From assembly GCA_030248065.1 (NCBI GenBank), contig JASAMV010006793.1:62001-126000 (forward strand): DNA of 64,000 nucleotides, read 5' to 3'. This document shows, piece after piece, positions 1-11,331 of the stretch (position 1 is its first letter; each line of letters opens with the position of its first letter). Under the pieces are notes generated by a model that was given only the letters and a program-made list of their open reading frames with translations, had not been told where the DNA came from and did no database searches. The stretch comes from Rhynchonema sp. JSB1_4. Its lineage: Eukaryota > Nematoda > Chromadorea > Monhysterida > Xyalidae. Made by a program: the position numbers and the translations under genes.

Positions 1-44
1 GATGAGGACCAAATTTAAGAAACAGAACAAAAAAGAAAACATAC

Positions 45-3040
45 ATCTAATTCCTGGACAGTGAACAAGTTTGAAATGACCACCGTTGCTTCGTGTTTAC
101 CCCGTTCACCTCGCTGTTTCTCTGGGCGCCAATCGAATAATCTGAAAAGGAATATAGTAATCACAAACCGCCCTGGTTGTGATCGCTAAAATCCACAATG
201 TGCTACATATCGTGTCGCTACTATTTTGAACCGGTGTTTCATTTCGTTTTGTTTGCTCGGTGTTTTTGGAATTTATGAATCCAAAAGTAGGTGCCCCACG
301 CACCGCACCCCTTTTGTATGTTCCTTGAATTTCTGTTTCTGCTTCGCCGTTAACTTTTTGCCGCGTTTACTCTTGTCGAAATCGCCCTTCTGTTCGAATT
401 TCGCCACCTGCACGCTGATTGGCTGACCCTTGCAGTCCATTCCGTCCAGGATTTGCAGCGCTAAATCCACTGACTCGCGCTGAGAGCGGGGTGAAACATT
501 TATAGTTGAGATTACAGTCACTGCTATTCGTGAAACATTACTGCATCAGTTCACATGCCACGGTTCACAATGCAAACACGAGACAAGGCGTTCCAATAGT
601 TCGCACAAAGCAAAATATGCCATGTTGAACAGATGACAGTACCTCTATCAATGTGCCGGCAAACAGCGGAGGATGTGGAACACTCGCGTCACTTTTATGG
701 CCATAAAAACCCACTCTGTTGTCTCACAAGGCAGTTACTCAATCGCAATTATGCACAACCAACAGGCGCTTGCCAATTCAGTCCAACTGTCCAGCGCAAC
801 GCACCTTCACATAACAGCACCGTCCGTCACCCTTATTCGTCCCGTCATCGGCCTTGTACAATTTCAACTTTTTCTTGCGCGACACCGGGTCCAGATCGAT
901 AATGCCGCACTTGGATAGTAATTCCTGCGCAGAATTGACGTTTCGGAATGGTGAAACTTGTGCGAACAGGGGATTGAATGAGAAAGTGTTCTGGATTGGT
1001 GTGGAAAGTCCAACATCACGGTTTCGGACATATTGGTGCTTTACAAATGCTATGAATTTGCCAGTCATCTCTCCTTAAATCGGAGACCAAATTAGCCCAC
1101 GTGACCGCACTTAAAAACAAAATTGAAATAAATTTCACCTCAAATTCTTCGTCGGTGATCGAAGTTGGCAAATTCGAGATGTAAATGTTGCGATTGTGCT
1201 CTTCATCAAGTTGGAACCAGCCTGAAATTTAGAAAAAAAAACTTGCATCCGCTACATTGTGACACGAGATTCTAGAAAACATGTTTCGATGGTGGTTGAC
1301 GCAGTAGGCTCATTGAAAAAAAAACAAATACAACTAATGATTTTCAAATAACCCAATCCAACGTAAGCAACCAGCCAACAAATAGTATGACAGACTAGCA
1401 ACCCAACCGACCTTTATTCTTCTCCCTCTCGGCAGCAGCAGCCTTTCGTTCCTTCTTCTTCTGCTTGACGTAGTCCTTTCGTTCCTGAGGTGTCATCGCC
1501 GCCAGCTTCTCTCGCTCTTCCTTGTCTTTGTCTGGCACTTTTGATTCACCACCGGCAATCATCGGACCCTGTAGATTGAGAACAATGTGATTTTTGCAGA
1601 CCGACAATAATCATTACAATAAACAAGATACAAAAAATGATGACGACTACCTCATCTTCATCGCTCGATTTTTCGCCAGATCCAAACTCGACCGGTCGGG
1701 GAAGACTGGAAACAGACGCAGCCACCTGGAATTTGTTGGTGAAAACAACATGGTCAAATTAGAAATAGAGAAAAACAATGCCGCAAATCCGCAGCGCCAA
1801 TCCTGACCGTGGCATCGTCATGCTGTACGCCATACGACATTTGATATCGTGCAATAAAGTCATCGTCCACCACAGCTGTCCAGTCACTGCCCGACCACGT
1901 GTACTCTGTTTGGTCGCGTGGGTCGGTGAAATGTGTGGACAGGCTGGAACCAAGTTTTATTGGGATGATGCGGTTATGATGTTATAAAGTAGGAGAACGT
2001 GCTCGGTTGGCTCCGCGATTTGCATTTGCACGTTTTTACGCACCACCACCGTAAAATCCACGGAAGGTGCCTATTGTGACTGGCGTAAATTACTGTTCTT
2101 TGATTTTCGTTAAAAAATGGTCTTTTTGAAAGACAGTCTGGTCGAAAAAGTAAGGTGCTGGGGCACAAAATATATGCACATGACACAAAAGTAGGGTTAC
2201 ACCAACAATTTTGATCGGAACATCGAGCCCAAAATTGAACTGAACCGAAAACTCATCGTATTTGTTTCACAATCTCTTTGGGAAAATACACATAAAAACA
2301 ATAAAGAATACCCTTGAAAGACATGTGGAAAAGCATTCGGAAAACAAACGTTTTTTTCGTCCGCCAGCATGGCATATTCTACTAAAATATCCGACCATGT
2401 TGTGAGTCCTATCATAGCATCCCCAGGAGTTGATATCGCTCATGTTCAAAAACGCTTTATGATAAAAAACAGCCGTTACAGAAGATGCCCTGGTCCTGCC
2501 TGGTGCACCGGCAAATGCATAAACAAACAGATAGGATGTTCGTAGAAAAACGACCGTGACGAGAACCAAACCAACTGTTTCACGGAGGCAGCGCGTTTCT
2601 TTTCCACCTCCTGCAGCTTGAGTTGATACTCAAAATCGTCTTTCGTTTCGCCGGGGTCAACCGTGTCGCTTGCTGTCTCTTCGTGTTCCTGAATAGAAAT
2701 GAAATACCCTCGCTAACTTGCTATGAGGCTTCGTGCGCGTACCTAAGAGGCTGGACCAACAAATTTGAATCTGAGCGCACCAAATAAAGTGGACAAAAAC
2801 ACACGAGCCTGATTATCATCAACTAGTCGACTGGTCGGAATCCAATCATTTTCGTTCGCATCAAAATACGAAACGATCAAGGTGACTGGATCGCGGTGCA
2901 CCCACAAACCTGCGAAATTACACGTTTCTAATCACAGATTAAGCACAAAGAAATCATTAAAATGAAAAGACAGCTATTTTTAACAACCCCGTACCATTCA
3001 CATTGCGAATATCCTTCGCTCGCTCCCTGTCTCGTGCCAT
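45..3040 (-). CDS. HTATSF1: HTATSF1 / CUS2 (Tat-SF1) homologue, ten exons, 3' end beyond the window
   Basis: U2 snRNP-associated splicing factor with RRM domains, acting in the nucleus. Exons in transcript order: 3040-2995 (from the first ATG), 2909-2803, 2688-2576, 1943-1808, 1725-1651, 1568-1412, 1221-1139, 924-805, 479-304, 141-45; all junctions are GT-AG and keep phase. Seen: an acidic start (DDFEYQLKLQE) like the human N-terminus, a W/Y module (TEYTWSGSDW...DDDFIARYQ), a Lys/Glu linker, RRM1 beginning WFQLDEEHNRNIYISNLP and containing LLSKCGIIDLDP and KGDGRCCYVK, then RESVDLALQILDG, VQVAKFEQKGDFD and FDWRPEKQRGERGKHEATVV, which opens the second (UHM) RRM. This order matches human Tat-SF1. 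The UHM and acidic tail lie left of the window. The true start may be further upstream (exon at 6146-6282). Family assignment is firm; the exact N-terminus is not. Confidence 0.9.
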
Positions 3041-3300
3041 CGGATTGGTTGCTGCTTGATCGATTTCAACCTTAAAGTTGAGAAATCGGAAAGGCTTTCG
3101 GTTCACACGGGAACAGATATAAAACGCTTGTGCTTGTTTTTTTATTCAAAAAAAACAGGAAAAACGGCAAAGAGGTTCTCTAGTTCTCCTCACCACTTCC
3201 ATGCAAAAACAGCAATATTTCCACCAAAATGCACTGGAAAGCGCTTTTGGTTTGGAGGTTCAAAATCGTATGTTACTACGAGTTACCGCACAGCACTCAG

Positions 3301-3725
3301 CAGTGCTGTGGCTACCTTGGCGGGGCGGGTGGGGTACATAGGTGGAAAAAATCGGGGCGGGTAGGGGTAGTGTACCTGGGATTTGGGGGGTAAATCCGGT
3401 TTGGGGGGGAGGGGGGAAGATTTTTCGGGGGCGGGTAGGGTACAACACAAGTTTTTTCGCGTGCCTGTTTTTATGTACTAAAAAGTACATATATCGCGCG
3501 CAGCGCGAATTTTTTTGCACTTTTTAGGGTTTTCGGTCGAAATTTGGGCATTTTTTGACCGAAAAATGGGCATTTTGGGGGTAAAAATCGGGGCGGGTAG
3601 GGTCCCAGGGCGGGGCGGGTAGGGGGTAGGGTACCAGAGCGGGGCGGGTAGGGGGTAGCGTACCAGGCCGGGGCGGGTAGGGTACCATTGGGGGGGGACC
3701 CCCCCCCCCCCCAGCCACAGCACTG
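3301..3725. mobile_element. hAT-like MITE, copy A1
   Basis: Terminal inverted repeat CAGTGCTGTGGCT at the left and AGCCACAGCACTG at the right, flanked by an exact 8-bp target duplication GCACTCAG (3293-3300 and 3726-3733). CAGTG ends with 8-bp duplications are typical of hAT elements. The inside is a string of GGGCGGGTAGGGTACC-like repeats plus a short palindrome of CGCGC. No transposase is present. It lies in the upstream intron or flank of the HTATSF1 homologue. Confidence 0.88.
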
Positions 3726-4206
3726 GCACTCAGCACGCGAACAGTCTTTTTTCAGGTTCACAGATGCTTGATGATTTTCACCCCAAAATGAATTCCCCCC
3801 AAAATCTTGGGTACAGTACATCGGTATCGCGTCGCGGCATCTCCCCATCAGAAGCAGCCACAGGCTGTGCCCACAACCCAACAGCAGACAGCACTGCCCA
3901 CTATACTTGCGGGCCGGAAAAAAATTTCCGAAAAAAAACGAAAAAAAATTATTTTTTCCGAGGCCCGAAAAAATACGTTCTTATTTTTCCGAAAATTTTT
4001 CCAAGTGGCAACTTTTGGAAAAAAATGGTTTCCGAGATATTTTCCAAGGTTGCGAGAGGATGTTGTCAAAACCAATGTAGATCGGTGCGGTACTAAACAG
4101 TTCAAAACGAGCACTTTTTAATCTCCAAGTGCATTTTTTAGCCTGTTTGAGACCATTTACCGACGAAATTTTCTCCAAAGTAGGCGTGTTTGGACCATGG
4201 GTATCC
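3726..4206. other. Gene-free spacer between two mobile elements
   Basis: No exon-like reading frame recognised. It contains A/T-rich runs of GGAAAAATTTCCGAA type (3905-4030) that recur in weaker form near 10,980-11,060, probably remains of another element. Confidence 0.4.
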
Positions 4207-5871
4207 TTAAAGGGCTCGGGACATAACCGAAGGAAGAGTAGCAGGACATATTGTTACATACCGTTGGAAAGCATTCCGACAGCCTATGTCACGCCCAAAT
4301 TTTAAGCTCCTTGGAGATTCGCTATCTCTTGGTAGAGCGACTTTTCGTTCCAGAAAAAAGTGAATTTTTGCACAAATTGGAACGACCGGTGCAGAAACCC
4401 CAAGTGAGTCGAAGGTCAAGTAACACGTGGATTGGATTACAACAGCTTCTGAATAACTTATCATTGCAAGTTCAGTCGCTCAAAGCTCTGCTTCACACGG
4501 TGAGGGTGCGAAACGTTCCAAAAATCAGTCTTGTTTTTCGAGAACACAAGTTTGTCCCTAAATTTTGAGGCCACGCTCAGCACTGCGGAAATAAGAATGC
4601 AATGAGGAAATAGAGCATCGTCGAAAGTACCAGAAAATAAGGTTTTCAAATTTTTTAACTCACGGCTAGCTCCGTGACAGGCCTAAAAATCCGTTAAATT
4701 GCCTCTAAACTAGGTGGTTACATTCATCGCCAGAATTGTGACACATAAAGGCCACAGATTGTATCGGATTTGCAACAAAAAAATGAGAGAAACGTCTGGT
4801 TTAACAACCTGTCAAGGTCCGAAGACCCCAAGGTCTACAGATCTCTCGGGGCTGCCATACTAACTTGAATATGATATTCAGCTATAAGTGCTTATTGTTA
4901 ACAGCTATTGTAAATATGATGGCACCAAACAATGTATCTCGGCAGTAGCTTTCGAACGATATATAACATGCCCCAATAAATTCTTACGCCTAAGGGCAGA
5001 GGCTAAAAAATTGCTTTTTCGACGATTCTGGAATGAACCGTCACGTCACCGTGTGCGATTTCGGAATTTTGACCGTTTCTTGTCCATAGTAAGAGATATT
5101 ATGGGCATGTTATATATCGTTCGATAGCTACTTTGAAGCTACATCGTTTAATGCTATGAAATGTGCAATAATCTTTAACAGTGACGACTTATAGCCATAT
5201 ATCTTATTCAGGCTGGCATGGCTGCAGCAGCCGGATCATGGGGCTTGAAGTCTTGAAACTTGTCTAGATTGTTGGACTGTGCGTTTTTCTGACTTTCTCG
5301 TTTCCAATGCAACGCAATACGTAGCTTATTTACATCACATTTCCGTCAATGAATGCAACTATGCAGTTTAGGGGCAATTTTTAGGTCTTTTTCGGCCTGT
5401 CACGCCGCTATCTAAGTGTTTCCAAATTTAAAAACCTTATTTTCTGGTACTTTCAAAAATGCTCTATTTTTCTATTGCATTTTCATTTCTGCAACACAAA
5501 GCGCGGCCTCAAAATTTAGAGACAAACTTGTGTTTTCGAAAAATGTGGCCGATTTTTGGAACATTTCGCACCCTCACCGATTGAAGCAATGCTTTGAGCG
5601 ACTGAAGTTTTCATGATAAGTTATCCAGAAGCTGTTGTAATCGTATCCACGTGTTACTTGACTTTCAACTCATTTAGGGTTTCTGCATCGGTCGTTTCAA
5701 GTTGTGAAAAAATTCACTTTTTTTCTGGAACGAAAAGTCGCTCTACCAAGAGATAGCGAACCTCTAGGGAGCTTAACATTTGTGCGTGATATAGGCTGTC
5801 GGAATGCTTTCCAACGGTATGTAACAATATGTCCTGCTACCCTTCCTTCGGTTATGTCCCGAGCCCTTTAA
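4207..5871. mobile_element. TTAA-flanked fold-back element, 1.66 kb
   Basis: TTAA at both ends (4207-4210, 5868-5871), followed inward by AGGGCTCGGGACATAACCG and its reverse complement. The two halves are imperfect reverse complements over nearly their whole length: 4211-4720 pairs with about 5360-5867, and inner segments such as GATATATAACATG near 4960 pair with the region near 5110. TTAA duplication with an AGGG start suggests piggyBac-type mobilisation. No transposase gene is seen. Confidence 0.8.
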
Positions 5872-6145
5872 GTGCTGAAAAAATACTTGGAAAAAACGGG
5901 TTTTTTCAAAAAATGTATTTTGCGGAAAATATACTGTCCACAACCTAACCACCTGTCTATCGTCAATAGATGGCAAAAGCTTGACCCCCAAATTCATCAA
6001 TCAATCGTCAACATCCCAGACTTTCCCAAATTTTAACCCCCAAAAGCACGAAAAAACAGCAAAAAATCCTCCCGTCCAAAAAAATGGGGAAAGGGTCTGG
6101 TCCGCCTCTTCCCCTCCAGACAACGAACCACAAGCACATGCAAAC

Positions 6146-6282
6146 CTTCACCCAATCCTTCTTCACGTCATCGTATCGCATTCGATTGTCTGCGTTCGTC
6201 GGATCAACACAATACCACACGCCGTCAATCAGCTCCTGTTTCCATCCGGAATTGGCCGAAGGAACAGCTGCTGATACATTTT
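6146..6282 (-). CDS. HTATSF1: Probable upstream exon of the HTATSF1 homologue
   Basis: Open stretch between a CTTCAG acceptor and a GT donor, ending ELIDGVWYCVDPTNADNRM...KKDWVK. Its G-x-W-x3-DP ... DW pattern repeats in the next two modules of the gene (GLWVHRDPVTLIV...NDWIP at 2909-2803 and TDPRDQTEYTWSGSDW at 1943-1808), which suggests it belongs to the same protein. The exon ends in phase 0, while an acceptor near 3052 would need one leftover base, so another small exon must lie between or the first ATG at 3040 is the real start. About 3 kb of transposons separate the two. Confidence 0.5.
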
Positions 6283-6745
6283 CTGAAGCCGTAGGGAAGT
6301 GAAACACAGCAATGTCAATTTGGGATGGGATTGAAACAGTGTTGGAGGTACCCTGCAAGGGGGGATACCTACTGTACCAGAGCGATGGCCTGGGGGCGGG
6401 TTGGTACCTTTGGGGGTAGGTTTTTGGGTGAAATATTTTTTATCATGTTGTTGTGTGTCTTTCGTCTGTTCGTCTCTCAAAGACACACAACAACATGATT
6501 GCATTACGGCACTGCCATCCCGGCAACATCAAAGGAATATTTTTTATGTTTTTTCTTATGTGTGGAATTGTGTGACAAAAATTGAGGCGGTCAGTGTTCC
6601 GGGGGGGGGGGCTCTATTAATTCACTGACCCCTTTTTGGGGGGCTGTATTACGGGGGGACCAGTGCTGTGGCTGGGGGGGGGGGGGGTGGGGGCCCCCCC
6701 AATGGTACCCTACCCGCCCCGGCCTGGTACGCTACCCCCCCTACC

Positions 6746-7535
6746 CAGTGTAGGTCCTGGTCCGGCGCGGCGGTTAGTGTACCCACCCCAATTTTCCGTG
6801 CGGCGGTTAGTGTACCTCCGGGGGGGGGAAGGGGGGGCAGACCCAAATTCACGAAAAAGTCACTTTTTGAGGTAGAAAATTTGACCGATTCTTGGCCCTT
6901 TTTGAAAAAAATTCTCTATAAAAAGGGTATTCTGGCGACTTTTGACAACATCGACCTAAAAATCATCCATTTTAGGCCTAAAAATGTCCATTTTAGGCCT
7001 AAAAATGCATATTTTGGGCAAAAATTGAGGCGGTTAGTGTACCTGGCGCGGCGGTTAGCAGTGTAGTTCCTGGTCCGGAGGGGGAGATAGCGGACCCTCC
7101 GTTTTTTTCGGAGGGGGAGATAGTGTACCCCCGAGGGGGGAAGGGGGGGGGAAGACCCAAATTCGGGAAAAAGTCACTTTTTGAGGTAGAAAATTTGACC
7201 TATTTTTGCCCCTTTTTGGAAAAAATTCTTCATAAAAAGGGTATTTTGGCGACTTTTGAGAACATTGACCTGAAAATCACACATTTTAGGCCTAAAAATG
7301 CCCATTTTAGGCCTAAAAATGGCCATTTTAGGCAAAAATTGGGGGAGATAGTGTACCCGGAGGGGGAGATAGGGGGATAGTGTACCACCCGAGGGGGAGA
7401 TAGCGTACCCGAGGGGGGGACCCCCCCTCCCCCCCAGGAACTACACTGGCGGTTAGTGTACTAGCGTACCTTGGTCGCGGCGGTTAGTTTAGTGTACCTT
7501 AGGGGGGGCCCCCCTCCCCCCCAGGAACTACACTG
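6746..7535. mobile_element. hAT-like MITE B inserted in A2
   Basis: Ends CAGTGTAGGTCCTGG and CCAGGAACTACACTG with an exact 8-bp target duplication CCCCTACC (6738-6745 and 7536-7543). Copy A1 keeps the uninterrupted CCCCTACC site at the matching place, so the insertion is directly visible. It contains repeated GCGGTTAGTGTACC and TTTTAGGCCTAAAAATG units and a further element B'. Confidence 0.87.
7059..7448. mobile_element. hAT-like MITE B' inserted in B
   Basis: Ends CAGTGTAGTTCCTGG and CCAGGAACTACACTG, flanked by exact 8-bp duplications GCGGTTAG (7051-7058 and 7449-7456). The inside has GAGGGGGAGATAGTGTACC repeats and the TTTTAGGCCTAAAAATG units shared with B. A truncated relative starts at 9258. 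Confidence 0.87.
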
Positions 7536-9257
7536 CCCCTACCCGCCCCGCACTTGTACCCTACCCCCCTACCCGCCCCGCCCGGGTACCCGACCCGCCC
7601 CGATTTTTACCCCCAAAATGCCCATTTTTCGGTCAAAAATGCCCAAATTTCGACCGAAAACACTAAAAAGTGCAAAAAATCTCGCGCTGCGCGCGATATA
7701 TGCACTTTTTAGTACATAAAAACAGGCACCCGAAAAAACTTGTGTTGTACCCTACCCGCCCCGAAAAATCTCCCCCCCCTCCCCCCCAAACCGGATTTCC
7801 CCGCCCCCCCAAAATCCCAGGTACACTACCCCCCTACCCGCCCCGATTTTTTCCACCTTTGTACCCTACCCGCCCCGCAAAAGTAGCCACAGCACTGGGG
7901 GGGGGGCTGGGGTGTCTTTAGGGGGGGGGGGGGGGTTGGGGGGTTACCCACCCTGGTATGGGGTATGGGAAATCGGCCGGGGGTATGGGGTAGGCCTGGG
8001 CACAATACCACTTTTGACACCCAATACCAATACCCAATACCAATACCGGTCCTGTACCAATACCCAATACCAATACCAATTTGGTGACCCAATACCAATA
8101 CCCAATACCAATACCGGGTGAGACCCAATACCAATACCAATACCCAATACCAGATCAACACTACTAAAGTGCCTGGTATTGGGTTTGGTATTGGGTTGGT
8201 ATTGGTATTGAGTATTGGGTATTGGGTTGGTATTGGTATTGGGTATTGGGTATTGGTCTTAGTATTGGTTTGGTATTGGGTTTTTGGTCTGGTATTGGGT
8301 TGGTATTGGGTTTGGTATTGGTTTGGTATTGGGTTTTGAGTCAGGTATTGGGTTTGGTATTGGTTTGGTATTGGGTTTTTCTGGATTAGTATTGGGTATT
8401 GGTTTTGACCCAATACCTGGGCAAACCCAATACCAATACCCAATACCAATACCAGGCTAGCTTCAATACCAATACCCAATACCCAATACCAGAATTACAC
8501 CCAATACCAATACCAAACACTGGTATTGGTATTGGTATTGGGTGGTATTGGTATTGGGTATTGGGTATTGTGCCCACCCATAGTATGGGGTACGGGAAAT
8601 TTTTCACTTTTGGAACAAGCACCCCTAAGAAATGACTTTTTGACCCCGAGAAGTACCAAAATTGGCCATTTTTCGTCTAAAATTGTCAAAAATCGCTTGC
8701 TGCCGCATGAAAACTCTGTTTTAAGCACTTTTTAGCCCAATTTTGGCACATTTAGAAGATTTTTGGGGTCATTTTTTTCAAAAATCCCACCCTCGGGTTT
8801 GGGAAATTTTTGAGTTTTTGGAGAAACCCCCCCTGGTATGGGAAATTTTTGATTTTTGGGCGTATGGGTGGGCACAATACCCAATACCAATACCACCCAA
8901 TACCAATGCCAATACCAGTGTTTGGTATTGGTATTGGGTCTAATTCTGGTATTGGGTATTGGTATTGAAGCTGGCCTGGTATTGGTATTGGGTATTGGTA
9001 TTGGGTTTGCCCAGGTATTGGGTCATAACCAATACCCAATACTGATCCCGAAAAACCCAATACCAAACTAATACCAAACCCAATACCTGACTCAAAACCC
9101 AATACCAAACCAATACCAACCCAATACCAGACCAAAAACCCAATACCAAACCAATACTAAGACCAATACCCAATACCCAATACCAATACCAACCCAATAC
9201 CAAACCCAATACCAGGCACTTCAGTAGTATTGATCTGGTATTGGGTATTGGTATTGG

Positions 9258-9356
9258 CAGTGTAGTTCCTGGTCCGGAGGGGGAGATAGCGGACCCTCCG
9301 TTTTTTTTCGGAGGGGGAGATAGTGTACCCCGAGGGGGGGAAGGGGGGAAGACCCG
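9258..9356. mobile_element. Truncated copy of hAT-like MITE B'
   Basis: Starts with CAGTGTAGTTCCTGG directly after GGTATTGG in the palindrome arm and follows B' as far as GAAGACCC, then returns to GGTATTGG sequence. The right terminal repeat is missing, so this looks like an insertion followed by a deletion. Confidence 0.65.
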
Positions 9357-9379
9357 GTATTGGTATTGGGTACCGGTAC

Positions 9380-9808
9380 CGTAAAACCTAAAATACAAGG
9401 GGGGGCTGTATTTTTTCACTGACCCCTTTTAGGGGGGCTGTATTTTTGGGGGCTCTATTTTTGGGGGGGGGATGTATTTTTTCGCTGCCCAAAATCTCAA
9501 AAAATGTTCCCAAAAATGCCCCTCAAATGGAGTTCTGTCAGGGTGTTACTGGTCATTATTGAGTGTTTTTAGGTGCAGATCTTCCATAAAAGGCTTTACG
9601 TCATCATATACTCAACCACAAACGTTGTACATAATGTGTCGTATACAAGAACTTGACTTTACGACCCCCAAGCGGGGAATTCCAAGTTGGGGGGGGCTGT
9701 ATTTTTGGGGGGGCTCTATTTTTTCACTGACCCCGTTTAGGGGGGGGGCTGTATTTTTGGGGGGGCTCTATTTTTGGGGGGCTCTATTTTAGGGAATACG
9801 GTATTGGT
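9380..9808. repeat. GGGGGCTGTATTTTT / CTCTATTTTTTCACTGACCCC repeat element
   Basis: Imperfect ends TACCGTAAAACCTAAAATA (9388) and the reverse complement of a similar sequence near 9790-9808 enclose repeats of GGGGGGCTGTATTTTT and TCACTGACCCC. Related blocks occur at 6600-6660, 9946-10010 and 10,665-10,802. A central unique part (9490-9660) shows no recognised gene. Confidence 0.5.
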
Positions 9809-10119
9809 ATTGGGTGTCAAAGTGGTATTGTGCCCAGGCCTATTTGGGGGTATGTATGGGAAATTTCCCGAAAATTGGGCTGGGTATGGGAAAATTTTGA
9901 TTTCTCAACGACACCAATAAAATCTTGAATCTTGAAACCACTGCGGGGGGCTCTATTCCGGGGGGCTGTATTTAGGTTTTTACGGTATTTAGGTTTTTAC
10001 GGTACCCAAAACGGGCCCTGCTTCTTTAACCTGGCGCTGAATTTGAATCCACAGCCACGTAATTGCTCGACATTTTTCAGTCCCGCCCGCGCATCAGCAA
10101 ATCAGAAAACAGATGATAA

Positions 10120-10600
10120 CAGGGTAGTACTTGGGGGGGGGGGGGGGGGGGGGGGGGTCCCCCCCCCAAATTCATCTATCTATCGTCAACACTTTTTGAT
10201 TTCATCTATCTATCGTCAACACTTATGGGCAAATCTATCTATCGTCAACAAATTCTGGGAACAATCTATCTATCGTCAACACATTTCGACCCCAAAATGG
10301 GTATTTTTGCCTCAAAATGGCTCAAAATCGGTATTTTTTGTCCCAAATAGGCAAAAAATCGCGCGCTACGCGCGGATTTAGTGCATCTTAGTACATTTTC
10401 ATTAATATTTACACATTATTACCAACTTAGTACACTATACTATACCTTGATTTTTGGCGACCCCCCCCCCACCATCTATCTATCGTCAACAAGTTTGGGT
10501 CGACCCCCCCCAGATTTCGGACTTGGGTCATCTATCTATCGTCAACACATTTCGGGTCCCAATCTATCTATCGTCAACACCCTGACCAAGTACTACACTG
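10120..10600. mobile_element. hAT-like MITE D carrying TCTATCTATCGTCAAC repeats
   Basis: Ends CAGGGTAGTACTTGG and CCAAGTACTACACTG, flanked by exact 8-bp duplications GATGATAA (10112-10119 and 10601-10608). Inside, ATCTATCTATCGTCAACA recurs about seven times (10,175-10,290 and 10,475-10,580), clustered near both ends around a unique centre with a CGCGCGCTACGCGCG palindrome. Confidence 0.87.
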
Positions 10601-10659
10601 GATGATAATGTTGCTGCTCTGAAAGAAAGGACGAGGAAATAGGTATATTGTCGGACATG

Positions 10660-10815
10660 GCATACGGAGGTTCTATTTTTTCACTGGGGTCAATTTAGGG
10701 GGGTTCTATTATTGCGGGGGTCAATTACCGTAAAAACCTAAACAGAAGGGGGCTCTATTAATTCATTGACCCCATTTTGGGGGCTCTATTACGGGGGATT
10801 CTATTGATTCACTGG
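10660..10815. repeat. GGGGGCTCTATTAATTCACTGACCCC-type repeat
   Basis: Contains TTACCGTAAAAACCTAAA and TCTATT...TTCACTGGGG / TTCATTGACCCC blocks shared with 6600-6660 and 9380-9808. Boundaries are not clear. Confidence 0.45.
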
Positions 10816-11331
10816 CCCGAATGCGAAAAATTGTTCCCGCTCCCGGAAATACCCCCCAAAAACCCCGAAAAGGGGTTTGAAAGGATGTTTTTTTCGCTTA
10901 CAATCGCATTTATTCGTGTCTATTCGTCAATAACAGGCGTATTATGTGCTCTGAACGAACAACAAACGTGCACAAGTTTCGTGAAAAAATTTCAAAATCA
11001 CGGAACACGGAAATATTTCCGCGAAAATGAAACAATTTCGGAAACAATTTTGGAAATTATTTCCGTGTTCACCTTAGTGCGCCCTGAGACTGTACGCAGA
11101 CCAGAAAAACACAACAAGAGTAATTATTTGTTTGCTTCCCGAAACAGAAACGACCACGCAGTGCAGAGCACACGCAACCAACAGGCCCTGAAACTGTCAA
11201 CCCAGCTTGTTACATATATTGGTATTGGTCCATCCAAACACCCACTCAACGTGCGATCCAGTTGTTCCTAGCTAAGGTCGAAATTGTGCTATTCACCTTG
11301 AAAATGCAAAGAAAGAGAAATCAGACGTCAC

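Larger units (their letters stand above)
6661..7897. mobile_element. hAT-like MITE, copy A2, enlarged by nested insertions
   Basis: Same 13-bp ends as copy A1 (CAGTGCTGTGGCT ... AGCCACAGCACTG) but in the opposite orientation. The outer parts match A1; the middle is interrupted by element B at 6746-7535. The flanks GGGGGGAC and GGGGGGGG agree at only six of eight positions, so the target duplication is not proven; homopolymer errors are possible. Confidence 0.75.
7991..9841. repeat. Large palindrome made of GGTATTGG / CCAATACC repeats
   Basis: Both strands alternate between CAATACC-rich blocks (7991-8160, 8405-8520, 8870-8925, 9020-9235) and GGTATT-rich blocks (8165-8400, 8520-8580, 8925-9015, 9235-9257). 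The arms are reverse complements: GTGCCTGGTATTGGGTTTGG at 8170 pairs with the segment ending near 9225, and AGGCCTGGGCACAATACCAC at 7990 pairs with the segment ending at 9841. The right arm is interrupted at 9258-9808 by other insertions. The spacer 8585-8865 is unique sequence. Confidence 0.8.

Noticed and set aside
3260..3881. Pro/Gly-rich frames
   Set aside because: They fall within hAT-like element A1 and come from its GGGCGGGTAGGGTACC repeats.
7826..9419. Long frames rich in Asn, Gln, Tyr, Ile, Gly
   Set aside because: Translations of the GGTATTGG palindrome in all frames, not genes.
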